Position numbers and translations under genes: made by a program. A DNA stretch of 64,000 nt, from the NCBI GenBank assembly GCA_035048815.1, contig JAUCBN010000042.1:14918501-14982500 (forward strand), written 5' to 3'. Below the pieces are notes generated by a model, which searched no databases, had not been told where the DNA came from, and worked only from the letters and a program-made list of their open reading frames with translations. Below are positions 22,515 through 35,800 of this stretch, piece by piece. Source of the stretch: Abelmoschus esculentus. Lineage: Eukaryota; Streptophyta; Magnoliopsida; Malvales; Malvaceae. Numbering within the stretch: position 1 is the stretch's first letter; the number at the start of each line of letters is the position of its first letter.

Positions 22515-24456
22515 TCATCTGCGGAAGAATATTCTGTTTACGACATCGACAGGTAACGCGTAAGCCGGATCAATGGCTTTCAATCCTGGATACTCGAGAA
22601 GTGAAAGTCCTACAATGGTAGCATGCATCATAAACAGAATTGTGAACGTGGAATTCATAAAAACAAGAAAATAATTGTGAGCAAATATAGGCCGAACGGT
22701 AGTGGATACCAGCAACTCCGAAATATGTATGGAAGACATCGACAGCATCATCCGGTCGATCGGAAATTCCACCATTTTCCAGATCCTGACAGTCCAATAT
22801 GAACTTAACGAGCTTGTCCTTGTCTATCCAGTGAACTCTATCGATCATGATCAGGCTAGAAAGAACCCACCATGAGTAGCAAACCTAAAAGTATTAGATG
22901 ATTGACAAAAAGTGAGAAGAGGTAAGAAGAATGTTGTTATGAGATAAATGTTCCGTTTAAACTTCAACAAAATACCCACATCAGGGAGTTTCTCGGGGCG
23001 GCCATTTAGACCTCCAGATTTGACTTGCCGCTCACATAACCACCACCCAAGAAGGTCCTTATCAACATGATGTAGAGAACCCGTTATGGCAAGGGCACCA
23101 ACACAGCAGAAAACTGCAGTCATTATGCACAAATAAAATCAACCCATGTTTTCAACAAAGATCATTGGTGAATGAACCTAAAACCATAAAAATAAGTAAT
23201 CTTCGTTATGAGTATGTAAGTAAAAATATAAACATATCCACATGAACAATGAGATTACATACTTTGCCCTGCATGAGATTCGCCACCAGGTGTGCATCCA
23301 AAGCCACCATCCATGTTTTTGCAACTCAGAATATAGCTAACAGCCTTCTTGACATTGATTTTATCCAAACAACGTAATATTGAAAGGCAACAGATTGCAA
23401 TATAAGAGAACCTAAACAAAGAAAATCAATTTGGGACAAGAAGATTTACATTGAAAATAACAAATCAGAAAATAAAATAGTCAGACATAAAATATATATA
23501 ATCCAGAAAGAACATATACCGTGTATCCACCTCACCCCACATGTCACCCGAAAAGGATCCATCTTCATTTTGCAGCCCAGTAATATCTAACTTGCAGACT
23601 TAAGCAAAACAAGAAGCAAAAGAAGAAACTATACAGTTAAACGGCAAACTCTCCAGTCAACAAAACTAGGAACAGCATGAAAATCATTTTAAAACAATTT
23701 TGGAAAATGGATAATCTTTTCAAAATAATAGCACTCCCCGGCCAAGAGTAGATAATTTCCTTAAAAAAATACAAGTTACGACACAAATGGCAACTTTACA
23801 AATGTCTTTCATCAAAACAAAACTAGAAAATGGATAATTATAAGCTTATAACATAATAACTGAAACTCCCAAAAGAAGAGCGTGTGATTGCATCAAAAGA
23901 ATATCAGACAGGATACAAGTTGCAACCTTATCGATGTCAAGAACATCTAGTTTGTTGAAAAGGGCAAGCACTTGCACAGCACTAAGAGTATACAGTATGT
24001 GTGGGTCATGCCCGATATTGCCAGAAAACCCACCTGTGCAACAAAATATCATCAACCTCATTTCCTATTACAATTAGGATCCAATTAACCTAAAACTAGA
24101 TTATCTTTTGTTTACACTAAAACCATAAGTTTTAGGATATACCAGATTCATGTTGGCATTTCATGATCCATGAAACAACTTCATCTGCATTAACAGAATC
24201 AAGCTTCCCTAGAAGATCTAAGGTTGTCAATCCCCAATATGCCCCATTCATTCTAAGATGGTCCATCACCACTGATTCAAAGCTATCCTTTTTCTAACAA
24301 TAAACAACCAAAAAGAATGAACTTCACATAAACTTAACCCAGGATAAACAAGATTTTAAAACAGTAGATCAAAAACGAAAGTTCAGTAAATTTAAACCTC
24401 ACCTTTTCAACAGATACAATGTACTGAACATGTTTGTCAACTGCCAACTCCCCCAT
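22515..24456 (-). CDS. Rab geranylgeranyltransferase (type II) subunit beta
   Basis: Eight exons on the minus strand: 24456-24403, 24293-24143, 24033-23917, 23586-23520, 23411-23263, 23113-22980, 22884-22710 and 22609-22515, in phase throughout, giving 313 aa, the expected family size. The prenyltransferase beta repeats are clear (GGFSGNIGHDPHILYTLSAV, GSFSGDMWGEVDTRFSY, GGFGCTPGGESHAGQ, GGLNGRPEKLPD, NGGISDRPDDAVDVFHTYFG). These form the alpha-alpha barrel; the Asp and Cys of the D...C motif and the His of VFHT are the expected zinc ligands. With the alpha subunit and Rab escort protein, the enzyme adds geranylgeranyl groups to C-terminal cysteines of Rab GTPases in the cytosol, needed for vesicle traffic. 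The ATG directly follows a splice acceptor, so a 5' UTR exon upstream (ending near 24703) is likely. The closest Arabidopsis types are RGTB1/RGTB2. Confidence 0.95.
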
Positions 24457-24850
24457 CTGCCATACATTTTCCACATTAATTTCAACAACATTCAAGGGTT
24501 TTAGAATAAGGATATTACAAAAATTAAAATTAAAACCCGATCAAGGTGTAATATAAACATTTTTAGAATTATTCCACCAAGCCATGCTTGTTGCATAACA
24601 AAATTAACCACTATTTAAACTAAAAATAGAAAATTACATAGGAAGAACGAAACCAACGGAAACATTTTATTGTAGAAATTTAAAATAAAAATAAACAATT
24701 ACATGGAACAGGAAGATTTTGCCGCTGGATCGGAAGAGCTGAACAGAATAGCAGGTGATCGACGGTGTCGGGGACGAGCGTGGTCAATAGATGATGCCGA
24801 CGGCGGACGGGCGTGGCCGTGCGGGAGCGGACGGATCGAGGGGTGGATAA
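24457..24850 (-). other. 5' leader and UTR intron of RabGGTase beta
   Basis: The acceptor sequence ending GGCAG abuts the ATG at 24456. A plausible donor (TTCCAT then GTAATT) lies near 24702, leaving a GC-richer noncoding first exon at about 24703-24850. Inferred from splice signals only. Confidence 0.5.
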
Positions 24851-26089
24851 TTTAGACGATTAAATTACAAGGCTGAGGGGATTTAGGATTTAGGTTTTTG
24901 TTTTGGGATCTTTTGTTTTTTAGGTTAAATTAAATAATTTGGGTATTGATTTATTGGGTTGGGTACTTGGGCTGGGTTTTATATTATGAAGTGGGCTGGG
25001 TTTTCAGTAATGATAGTCGAATGGTTTTGGGTTTAAAATAAATTAAATTAAATTAAAAGCTGAATTAGTGTAAAATTTATTTTATTATATATTTTTTAGA
25101 TTATTGATTATGGGTAAATAAATAAGTGAAATTATTTTTATCGATAATTTATTTTATATCCTAAATTTTTATAATTTTATATTTTATATTTTTAATATAA
25201 TTTTTTAATAATTTATATAAAATTTAAAATTAATCCCTAAATCGAAGTCTCTCCAACCTTACTTGTAAAATAAGTCTTATGACATACAAATCCATTAGGC
25301 TACTAATTTTTTTTAGAGAATCTCGAGCCTTCTCCGTGAAAAAATACTTTCAGAAAATCGAAATACAAGATTTATATAGTACAGATAACTTGTTTCGTGT
25401 AGGAATGATATTAGCAGATTGTCTAATGTTACTTCGAATCACCAATTCGCTTTAGAGAAGTTGTTTTTCGAACTCTCGGTACTTCTAGTATAGCAAGAAA
25501 GCCAAAAAACGAGTTATCTGGAGACAAAGTAGACATATAAGAACTTGATTCACTTGTGATAGTCAACCTCTCTATAATCAATTTAGTTAACTAACATGTC
25601 GTAAATCGCAAAAATTTTAACGACGCATGATCAATTTGATATTATTTATATTTTGAGCAACTAGTTTATAATTTTTGATAGTTAAAAGATTCAATAAAAA
25701 TTAAATTATAATCGGGAGATTATTTGTATAATTTATCTTAAATTAAAATATAGATATAATTTATATTTATTTTGATGTATGCATTATATTTTGTTAGATT
25801 ATTTTATTTTATTTTTATACGTATCCATACAAATTTAAGTTATTAATTCATAGAATTTTCTTTCTTTAAATCTTTAATTTCATTATTATTTTATAAATTG
25901 ATAGTAATATTTTTTTAATGAACCTAAAATATTAGACATTTCATGATTTAACATTTTCACAGAATTTAAAATAATTAATTATTTTATTATAATTAAAAAA
26001 CCCCCGAGTAAATTGGTTAAGAACTCCAAGTTTGGAGGCGCAGGGAGGAAGAGCTGAAAGGTCGAAAACCCCGAAAATGTCCTCACCAG
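24851..26089. other. Divergent intergenic region between RabGGTase beta and SDG2
   Basis: About 1.2 kb of AT-rich DNA separates two divergently transcribed housekeeping-type genes and must contain both promoters. No repeat borders or strong cis motifs were identified. Confidence 0.4.
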
Positions 26090-26814
26090 TATTATACGAT
26101 TTAACATACGGTTCTACTTCTCCTTTCTCAGTTCTCTCTGTCTCTCAATCGTAATTAGGAACAACTACCAGGGGTATTAGCGTACTTTTGAAATTACCTC
26201 TTAAAATTGTAAATAAAAAGGGGTTAAAAGAAATAAGAAATAAAAAATGAAAAATTAGAATTTACAACACGAAGGTTTTCGTCTTTCAGACCAAAACATA
26301 CAGGCGAGAGGGAATATATTTTCAACTGAGATAAATCAAGAAGAGGGATTAGATAGATTTAACTTTCCTTCTTTCTGTAATTTCCTCTAATTTCTATTGA
26401 TTTTATCTGTTTGTTTGGCACTAGAGATTCTCTGTTTTCCGCAGCTCGCGAAGCTCGTTCGTCGTCGTTTCATCGTCGATCTGTTCTTCGAGTTCGTCGA
26501 TTCAATAGCTTTCTTTCACGATTTTCCTCGTCTCCTTCTCGATTGTTTGTTCTTTCGGTAGATTCTGTTGTCTTGTTAATTCTTTCTTGAATTCGAAAAA
26601 TTGTTTCTTGTCAATTCCGCGGTGTTCCAAACCCTAGTAACCGTGATTTTTCAATGTTTTTGTTTTTTCTTTTCTATTCTTTGCTTTCTTTCTTTTCATT
26701 GAAACCCTGCATTGATTTGGTTGACGTGGTGGATTTTTGTTGTGGTGAATTAGGTTAATCCGGAGAGGGGAAGATTTGAGGAGTTTGAAAAGACGGAAGG
26801 AAGTTTTGTGAAGT

Positions 26815-26853
26815 ATGAGCATTGATAGCCCTGGGAAAAGGAGGGGCGTCTAG
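26815..26853 (+). promoter_or_regulatory. Upstream ORF (12 codons) in the SDG2 leader
   Basis: ATG at 26815 opens a frame of 12 codons (MSIDSPGKRRGV) ending in TAG at 26851-26853, 46 bp before the main ATG at 26900. It is in the exon that carries the main start, after a likely UTR intron acceptor (GTGAATTAG near 26755), so it should be in the mRNA and could lower translation. Confidence 0.55.
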
Positions 26854-26899
26854 AGTTTGAGAGAAGTTGGAGAATTCGGAGGAACTTGTGGAGACTTCC

Positions 26900-29800
26900 A
26901 TGGGCGATGGAGTTGCGTGCATGCCTTTGCAGCATCAACATCAACACATCATGGAGATGTTTCCAGGTACAGAAAAAACGCTTTGTCCCTACAATGAGCT
27001 CACTTCAAAGCCTGGTAATATCAAAGACAGCGCAGAGCAGCAGCAGCAACAAGAACAGCAAAAACAACAACAGGAGCCGCAACAGCAGCTGCCGCGAAAG
27101 AAGAAGAAATTGGTTAAGGTTAAGAAAATTGTGGTGGTTAAGAAGAAGGTGTTAGTGGGATCGGCAGCCGCTGCAGCAACATCACAGAAGAGTGAATTGA
27201 TAGTTAAAGCAAAGAGTGAAGCGGAGCTGAAAAACAGTAAAGAGATTGATAAATGTGAGAATTCTGGGCAGAGGGAGGAAGTGGAAGAAGGTGAATTGGT
27301 GACTTTGAAGGGGTACAGAGAATGGGAGAATGGGGAGGTTGGCAAGACAAAGAGTGGGGAATTTGAGAACGGAGAAATTGCTAGTGAGAAATGTAGGAAG
27401 GCAGAAGTAGTGACGGAAGAGATTGTTTCTGAGGTGAAAGTGGAGCCAGAGAAAGGGGAAGCTGTTTCCAAGAAAAAAGGGGACCTGATGAATGGAGACA
27501 TTGTTACTGGTAAATGGAGAAAAGAGGGGGAGGTGGGGAAGAGGGAGATGATTCTGGAAAAAGGAATGAAAGGGGAACCGGAAAAGGGAGAATTTGGGTC
27601 ACGGGGAGGCGCCAAAGATGACCTAGAGAAAGGAGAATTCATTCCTGATAGATGGCGTAAGGACGATATGATGAAGGACGAGTGCAGTTACAGTAAATAT
27701 CGGAAGTATGAGTTAGGAAAGGAAAGAAACTGGAAATATGAAAGGGAGCGCACACCACCTTCTGGTAAGTACTCGGTTGATGATCTTTATCACAGGAAGG
27801 AATTCAGTAGAAGCACACTGCATAGCAAAAGTTCTTCCAGATGGGAAACAAATCAGGACAAGACTTCTAGGATCAGTTCAAAGATTGTGGATGAGGAAGG
27901 CTTGTATAAGAGTGAGTACAGCAATGGTAAGAATCATGGGCGAGAGTACCCTTCTTCTGGTAATAGGTTAAAGCGGCATGGTACTGATTCAGATAGCAGT
28001 GACCGCAAGCACTATGGAGATTATGGGGACTATGCAAGTTCAAAATGCAGGAGGCTTTCTGATGATTTTGGTCAGTCCCACCCAGAGGTCTATTCATACC
28101 ACCCTGTGGAGAGGTTCTATAGAAATTCTTCTTCCTCATCAAGAATGTCTTCATTGGAGAAGTACTCTTCAAGGCATCATGAATCCTCTCTGTCATCCAG
28201 AGTTGTTTATGATAAGCGCGGGCGTAGTCCTGGGTATTCTGAACGGTCCCCACGTGATAGGGTCAGGAATTATGATCATAGGGACCGGAGCCCAATTCAG
28301 CGGGAGAGATCCCCATGGGACAGATCACCATATACCTTTGAGAGATCCCCATATGATCGGAGCCGTCACTATGAATATAGAAACAGAAGTCCTATTACTT
28401 CAGGGTGGTCCCCAGAAGATCGAGCTAGATTTAATGAACGCAGAGATCGGACCCCCAGCTGTATGGAACGTTCTCTACATGATCGGAATAAGATCAAAAA
28501 TCAAAGAGAGACAAGTAAAAAAGGTTCCTCAAATGAGAATCGTGGTTCTCAATATCGTTCTAAAGAGCAAGAAGATAAAGTCAGCTGTAGGGATCATACA
28601 GGAAGGGAAGCACATTCCCCAGCTAAATCTCAAGGTACGACCAATGTGCTCAATTTGAATGAATCAGATGGCAAAAATAGTATGTGCGAGTCTCACAAAG
28701 AAGATCAATCTCTAAGTTCCAGTGTAAATTGTCAAGAACCTCCTCTTGTTGATGGGGCACCTCCGGCTCCGGAAGAGCTGCAATCAATGGAAGAAGATAT
28801 GGACATATGTGACACACCACCTCACATTCCTGTGGTGACTGAGTCAGCCGTTGGCAAATGGATTTATCTTGATGCTTTTGGTATTGAACGCGGGCCTTCA
28901 AAATTATGCGACCTTAAGGAACTTGTAGAAGAAGGGGTTCTTTTGTCTGATCATTTAATCAAACATTTGGACAGTGATAGGTGGATGACCGTTGAAAATG
29001 CAGCTTCTCCCATGTTGAGTGTGAGTTTCCCATCCATTGTATCAGACTCAGTAACACAGCTGGTTAGCCCTCCAGAAGCCCCTGGCAATTTACTGATAGA
29101 AACTGGAGATCCCAGGCCATTGGACACTTGCAGCGATGATGAGACCATGATGAGCTTCAAAGATGATGCCATAGCTGCAAATGATCCTTTAGAAGATCTT
29201 CACATTGATGAAAGGGTTGGAGCTCTGTTGGACGGTATTAACATAATTCCGGGCAAGGAGCTTCAAATAGTTGGCGGTATGCATCATTGACTATATTTCT
29301 TTTCCCCTTTTCTGGTTCCAATGCTAAGTCTTCTCTAAGTCTATGCATCCACACTTCTCTTGCACTTATTTTCTTTTGTGCACTCACGCTCATACTTATA
29401 TGCGTAGATGTCTTTACTGAATTTAGACATGTACATAATTGTGTGTATTTGAGGAGATTTCTTATTTACTTCTTGTTTTCTGGATTTTTTCATCACGCAG
29501 AAGCTCTGCAAGTGACATTTGATGATACAGAATGGCAAGGGTGGGGAAATTCTGATGGTAAGTGTTTCTTGGAGTACCCTATCATTCAAATCATACTTTT
29601 CTATTGACGTGGCTTTCATATCTCAATTCATACCTCTGGCATTTAGTTTTTCCCCTTTCTTCTACTGTGAGATAATATATTTGAAGTTGACAAGTACAAA
29701 CAGCTGGAATTTGGAAAATAGCGGTATTTCAGACCTTATGGTTGGTTTTATTTTCTAATATCTGTGATATTGGTTTTCAAGTTTATTTAAGGAATTGTCT

Positions 29801-32800
29801 TTTTGTTCTTTGAGCTTGTGGTCAGCAATGGTGAGATTGGGGTATCCAATTCTTGTCACCTCCCACAATTAATAAGGATTATTCTGATTTCATAGCTCAT
29901 AATTTCTTGCTTGGTTTACATAGCTGTATAGGGACATTTTTAAAAAATATGAAGTTTAGCTGATACATATAAGGTAGCAGTCTTGTATTTTTGTGTTAGA
30001 TTACATGGACTTGATGAGTATTTAACAATTTCATGGTTTAGTTGATATATCTCAGCATTTATTTTGTCTGCATGTATTCTCCAGTTCTTTTGGTTGATGC
30101 AGAATTAATATTTGTCCTAACCGTGGCATCTTTGAATTTTCAAGATTTATTTCTTTTCTCTGAAGTTGTTTTGTGTTCCTCTTGGGATCTTATGTGCACT
30201 TGAGCTGATCTAGATTTACGTAGCAGAATGGGAGGCTGAATTAAATGAAATGAAATCAGCAAAGTAGTTATTTCTGAACAATATATAACACTGAGATTTA
30301 ATTCAAAATGAAGAAATAAGTGTAACTCTGAGCATTTAGTCACCATCTTATGATTTAATTTTATTCCTTATATTTGTTATTTCAGATTTCACTTGGCTTT
30401 TGAGCGGCACAAGGGATCAACATGATAAAGTAACTGATGAATTATCTAGCTACTCTAACACCAACTCAAAGGAGGCTGCAGACCCCAGGGTTGTTGCAAT
30501 GTCTGACTGTTCCTCTTGTGGTAACCCTAGTGACTGGTTTTCTGGTCGATGGTCATGCAAGGGTGGGGACTGGAAGAGGAATGAGGAAGTTACTCATGAT
30601 AGATCTTCTAGGAAAAAACTCGTTCTTAATGATGGTTACCCTTTATGTTCTATGCTGAAGTCAGGGTTTGAGGACCCTCGCTGGCATATGAAAGATCTGT
30701 ACTATCCTTTCCATAGCAAAAGGCTCGACCTCCCTCCTTGGGCTTTCTCTGGTACAGAAGAGAGAAATAATGATAAACTGTCTGCTGTGAGAGGAGTGAA
30801 GGGAACCATGCTTTCAGTAGTCAGGATAAATGCATGTGTAGTTCAGGACCAGGGCTCGTTTGTATCTTCATCTGGCACAAAAGCTCGAGTGAAGGAAAGG
30901 CACTCTTCAAGATCTGCCCGCTCACACTCTACAACTAGTGATATCAAGAAATCATCTGCAAAAAGTGATTCATTATCAAAGGCTGTTAAGGATCAACACT
31001 TGAAAGGATCATGGAAGTTGTTTGCACCCATTAATGCTCTTAAAGACCATGTTTGTACTGTTGATGAGTTGCAGTTACACTTGGGTGAGTGGTACTACCT
31101 TGATGGTGCTGGGCATGAGAGGGGACCTTCATCTTTTTCTGAACTTCAGGTTTTGGTAGATCAAGGAGTTATCCCGAAACATTGCAGTGCTTTTCGTAAA
31201 TATGACCAAGTTTGGGTCCCAATCACCTCAGCTTCTGGGAGTCTTGAAGCCACTGCTGGGAATCGACCTGTCAATGTCACACCGTCTACTGATTCTCCTA
31301 GAACACTACTTTTAGATTCAGAAGGTGTAACTGATAATAATGCAATTTCCAGTTCATTTCATAGGATGCACCCCCAATTCATTGGATATACATGTGGGAA
31401 GCTTCATGAATTGGTAATGAAATCGTTTAAGAGTCGGGAATTTGCTGCAGCCATAAATGAGGTTTTAGATCCATGGATAAGTGCAAAACAGCCAAAGAAA
31501 GAGATGGACAAGCATATTTACCAAACTATAGGTATGCTCTTGCAAGTTTAATTGCTACATGAGTCTAGGTTTGGATTGACAAAGAAATATTTCTATTTAG
31601 AATGAGATTCTAGAACTTTTCACGAGTTCATTGGGTAGTGTTAAGGCATTTTGCAAAATTTCGTCACTTGTTCTAATACATATTTAAATAGAAATTTGTT
31701 AGGTTAATATCATTATTATCTTCATGATGCTTTTCTAGTGAATCTTCTCTTAAAAGCAATGGAATTTTACTTGGTATAGGTTAGTCTTTTTCAGTTATTT
31801 CCTTTTTCCTGGTCTCGCTTTTGTTAGCTTTTTGCCATGAGATTATGGCTGTTATCGCATACTTGCAGTTGTTAGGGTGTGCGTGCGTGTGGATATACAT
31901 TATAACATAATTAAGTTGATAAGGTCCCTCAGTTCCTTCTAGATCTTGGTGAATAAGAGTGTTGGAAGTGCAAAGTTTCAAAATTGTCCATAATTTGATT
32001 AATTAAGGAGACATTTGTGTATTCTTTATTTTCTTTTTGTGTATGTTGATGAATCTTGGCCTGTAATTGCAGATGGTGGAAAAAGAGCACGGATTATGGT
32101 TAATGGATGTGAAGAAGAGTATGACATAGAAGATGAATTGCAATCACTCCGAAAGGGTGAGCCTGCATTTGAAGATCTATGTGGTGATGCAGCCTTCCAT
32201 GAAGAAGAGACTGCATGTCCCGTTACTGAGCTGGGGAGCTGGGGTTTGTTGGATGGTCATGTGCTGGCACGAGTCTTCCACTTCTTGAGATCTGACATGA
32301 AATCCCTTGCATTTGCTTCTTTGACTTGTAAATACTGGAGAGCTGCTGTCAGGTTTTACAAGGGGATTGCAAGGCAGGTTGACTTGTCATCTCTTGGTCC
32401 TAGTTGCAGGGACATTATAATGCAGAAAATCATGGTATATTTCGTGGTTGCCTAAATTATTTGCATAAGATTCCCCCCTCCGTTTACACCTCTGGTTTAT
32501 TATAATCCTTTTTTTTTTTGCAGAATTATTACAACAAAGAAAAGATAAATTCCATGATTCTTATTGGTTGCACAAACATAAGTCCAGGCACACTTGAAGA
32601 TGTTCTTCGTGTTTTTCCTAGTTTGTCCTATATAGATATCAGAGGTTGCAGCCAATTTGGGCAATTGATGTTCAAATTTCCTAATTTGAGGTGGTTCAAG
32701 AGCACAAATTTGCATGATATGGCGAACTTGGATGAGTCTAACTCTAAAATAAAGAGTCTGAAACAAATCACTGAGAAAACTTCATATGGCCTTAAAACAG

Positions 32801-35800
32801 GTCTGGGGAATGCTATTGATGATTTTGGTGAATTGAAGAGTTATTTTGAAAGTGTTGATAGAAGAGATTCTGCAAACCAATTATTTCGCCAAAGTTTATA
32901 TAGGCGTTCAAAGTTATTTGATGTCAGGAAGTCCTCGTCCATTTTATCCAAGGAAGCTCGTATCAGGCGATGGGCCATTAAAAAATCTGAAAATGGGTAT
33001 AAGCGAATGGAGGAATTCCTTATGTCTAGTCTACGGGACATCATGAAGGACAATACATCTGACTTTTTTGTTCCCAAGGTACTGTGAATCCTGTTCTTTC
33101 TTAATGCACATTTTTTGTTTCATGCTTCACATTCAAAAGTCTTTTAAGTTTTTTTTTCCTGTCATGTGGTTATTAGGTTGCGGAAATTGAGGAAAAGATG
33201 AAAAATGGTTATTACATTGGACATGGTCTAGGTTATGTTAAAGAGGACATCAGCCGAATGTGCAGGGATGCTATAAAGTAAGCTCTTTTTCTTTTCCATT
33301 TGATAACATGTATTGAAGAATATTTTTAGGTTGCAAAGGCTTTGAATCATCCAAGGTAGTCATTTGTTAACTTGCGTGGTTATGTGTTACCCAGTTAATT
33401 GTCTGAAGGTTGCCACATATAATTGTATATCATTTATTCTTTATGAAATTAAAATGTGATTTCCTTATATGCATAGAGAATTTTCTCTCCATATTTTCTT
33501 TTTAATATTTATTTTTATTTATTGAACATAAACTGTAATTTTTTTGCCTTCTTTCTCCTGTACCTCACTTTTTACTGCCATACATTCAGCATGAGTGTCT
33601 GATCATAAGCTAACTCTTCATCTGTTTGTATACCAATTTGTTGGATGTAGAGCAAAGAGTCGTGGTGGTACTCGAGACATGAACCACATAATTACTTTAT
33701 TTATCCAGCTTGCCTCACGTTTAGAAGAGGGTGCTAAGATTACCTCTTCTTATGAAAGAGATGAGTTGCTGAAGTCTTGGAAAGATGACTCATCTATTGG
33801 GTTCTCAAAGTACAAGAAGAAACTTGGTAAGGCAGTCACTGAAAGGAAGTACATGAACAAGAACAATGGCACTTCTCTTGGTAATGGTGTTTTCGATTAT
33901 GGGGAGTATGCATCGGATAGAGAAATTAGAAAACGATTGTCCAAACTTAATAGGAGATCTCTTGACTCAGAAAGTGAAACATCTAATGAACTTGATCGCT
34001 CCTCTGAGGATGGCAAAAGTGAGAGTGAGAGTGAGAGTGAGAGTACAGCTTCAGATACAGAGAGTGACTTGGATTTCAAGCCTGAAGGTCGGTCGGGAGA
34101 GTCAAGAGGAGATCAATGCTTCACGGCTGGTGATATTTTTGATTCTATGGCTGATGATCGTGAATGGGGTGCTCGCATGACCAAAGCCAGTTTGGTTCCT
34201 CCTGTCACTAGGAAATATGAAGTCATCGATCAGTATGTTGTTGTGGCTGATGATGAGGATGTTCAGCGTAAGATGCAGGTATCCTTGCCTGAGGACTATG
34301 ACGAGAAGCTCAATGCTCAGAGAACTGGCACTGAGGAGTTGGATATGGAACTTCCTGAAGTCAAAGATTATAAACCAAGAAAAGAGCTTGGAGATGAAGT
34401 TATAGAACAAGAAGTTTATGGAGTTGATCCTTATACTCACAACCTTTTACTTGATTCCATGCCAGAGGAGTTGGAATGGCCTTTAGAGGATAAGCAAACT
34501 TTCATCGAAGATGTTCTCCTTCGAACTCTGAATAAGCAAGTTAGAGACTTCACAGGCACTGGGAATACCCCAATGATGTATCCATTGAAGTCCGTTGTAG
34601 AAGAAATTAAAAGAGTTTCTGAGGTGGACTGTGATAAACGAACAATGAAAATGTGTCTAGGCATACTGAAAGCCATTGATGCTCGTCCTGATGACAATTA
34701 TGTTGCTTACAGGAAGGTACACACGTGCTTCATATCTCTTGCATTTTTTTTTTTCTGTTTCTTTGTCCCCATACTTAATAACACCATGTTGTTTTTTTGT
34801 TCCTTTGTTCTATGATGCTGATAATTTTTCGTAATTTTCTACCGAATCTGCTTCATTAGGGTCTGGGTGTTCTTTGCAATAAGGAAGGTGGTTTTAGAGA
34901 AGAAGATTTTGTTGTCGAGTTTTTGGGAGAGGTATGGATTTGGATAAGTTTACGGACAGTTCCATTTATCTAGGCCTTATTGCAAATAATATGTTCTTTA
35001 TTGTTAAAAAATTACCTTTTTTTAATTTTTAATTCAGCAAGTATTTTATGGCTTTTGACTAAAGCCTCTTTGAAGTCTCTTTTCCTGACATGTTTTGTTT
35101 CTATAGGTTTATCCTGTTTGGAAATGGTTTGAGAAGCAAGATGGGATACGAATATTGCAGAATAACAGCAAGGATCCAGCTCCCGAGTTTTACAACATCT
35201 ACCTAGAGAGGCCAAAGGTTTCCACTTCAACACATCTTGTGCTAAGTGGTTTTTTGTGGTTAGTTAATTTAATTGTTTTTCTAAAATTGTTTTCTTATCA
35301 CCTCTTCTTTATTAGGGTGATGCTGCTGGGTATGATTTAGTAGTTGTTGATGCAATGCACAAGGCGAATTATGCGAGTCGGATTTGTCATTCTTGTCACC
35401 CTAATTGTGAAGCCAAGTAAGTATATCTGTTGCTCTTTTTGGTTCGGGCTGATTTCTAAAGCAATATATCCTGTTATTTTGTCGCTCTTTCCTCAATTCC
35501 CCCTAGCTTGGCAATTTCAAGACTTTTATAGAGCAACAAATTGTAGTTTAAATCCTGTGGTCCTAGATAACCTATCCGTTTTCTTTTAGGACAATTTGTA
35601 GTTTAAATCAGTTTCTCTATTATCTGTATATTCAATATTTTAGTGCTTCTGTTGATCTGCTTTTAACTTATGATCCTCAACAAATTTAGCCTGGCTGCAA
35701 ATTGAATTCCTTTCATTGTACCAAGATTTTGTTTCTTCTATTTCCTCAATTATTTTCCAATTTCTTGGATGCAGAGTTACTGCTGTAGATGGTCAGTACC

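Noticed and set aside
26989..27642. 217-aa minus-strand frame across SDG2 exon 1
   Set aside because: Low-complexity Ser/Pro/Phe shadow of the Lys/Glu-rich coding strand; the plus-strand frame matches SDG2.
27978..28658. 226-aa plus-strand frame inside SDG2 exon 1
   Set aside because: Out-of-frame shadow of the repeat-rich SDG2 segment, with no domain.
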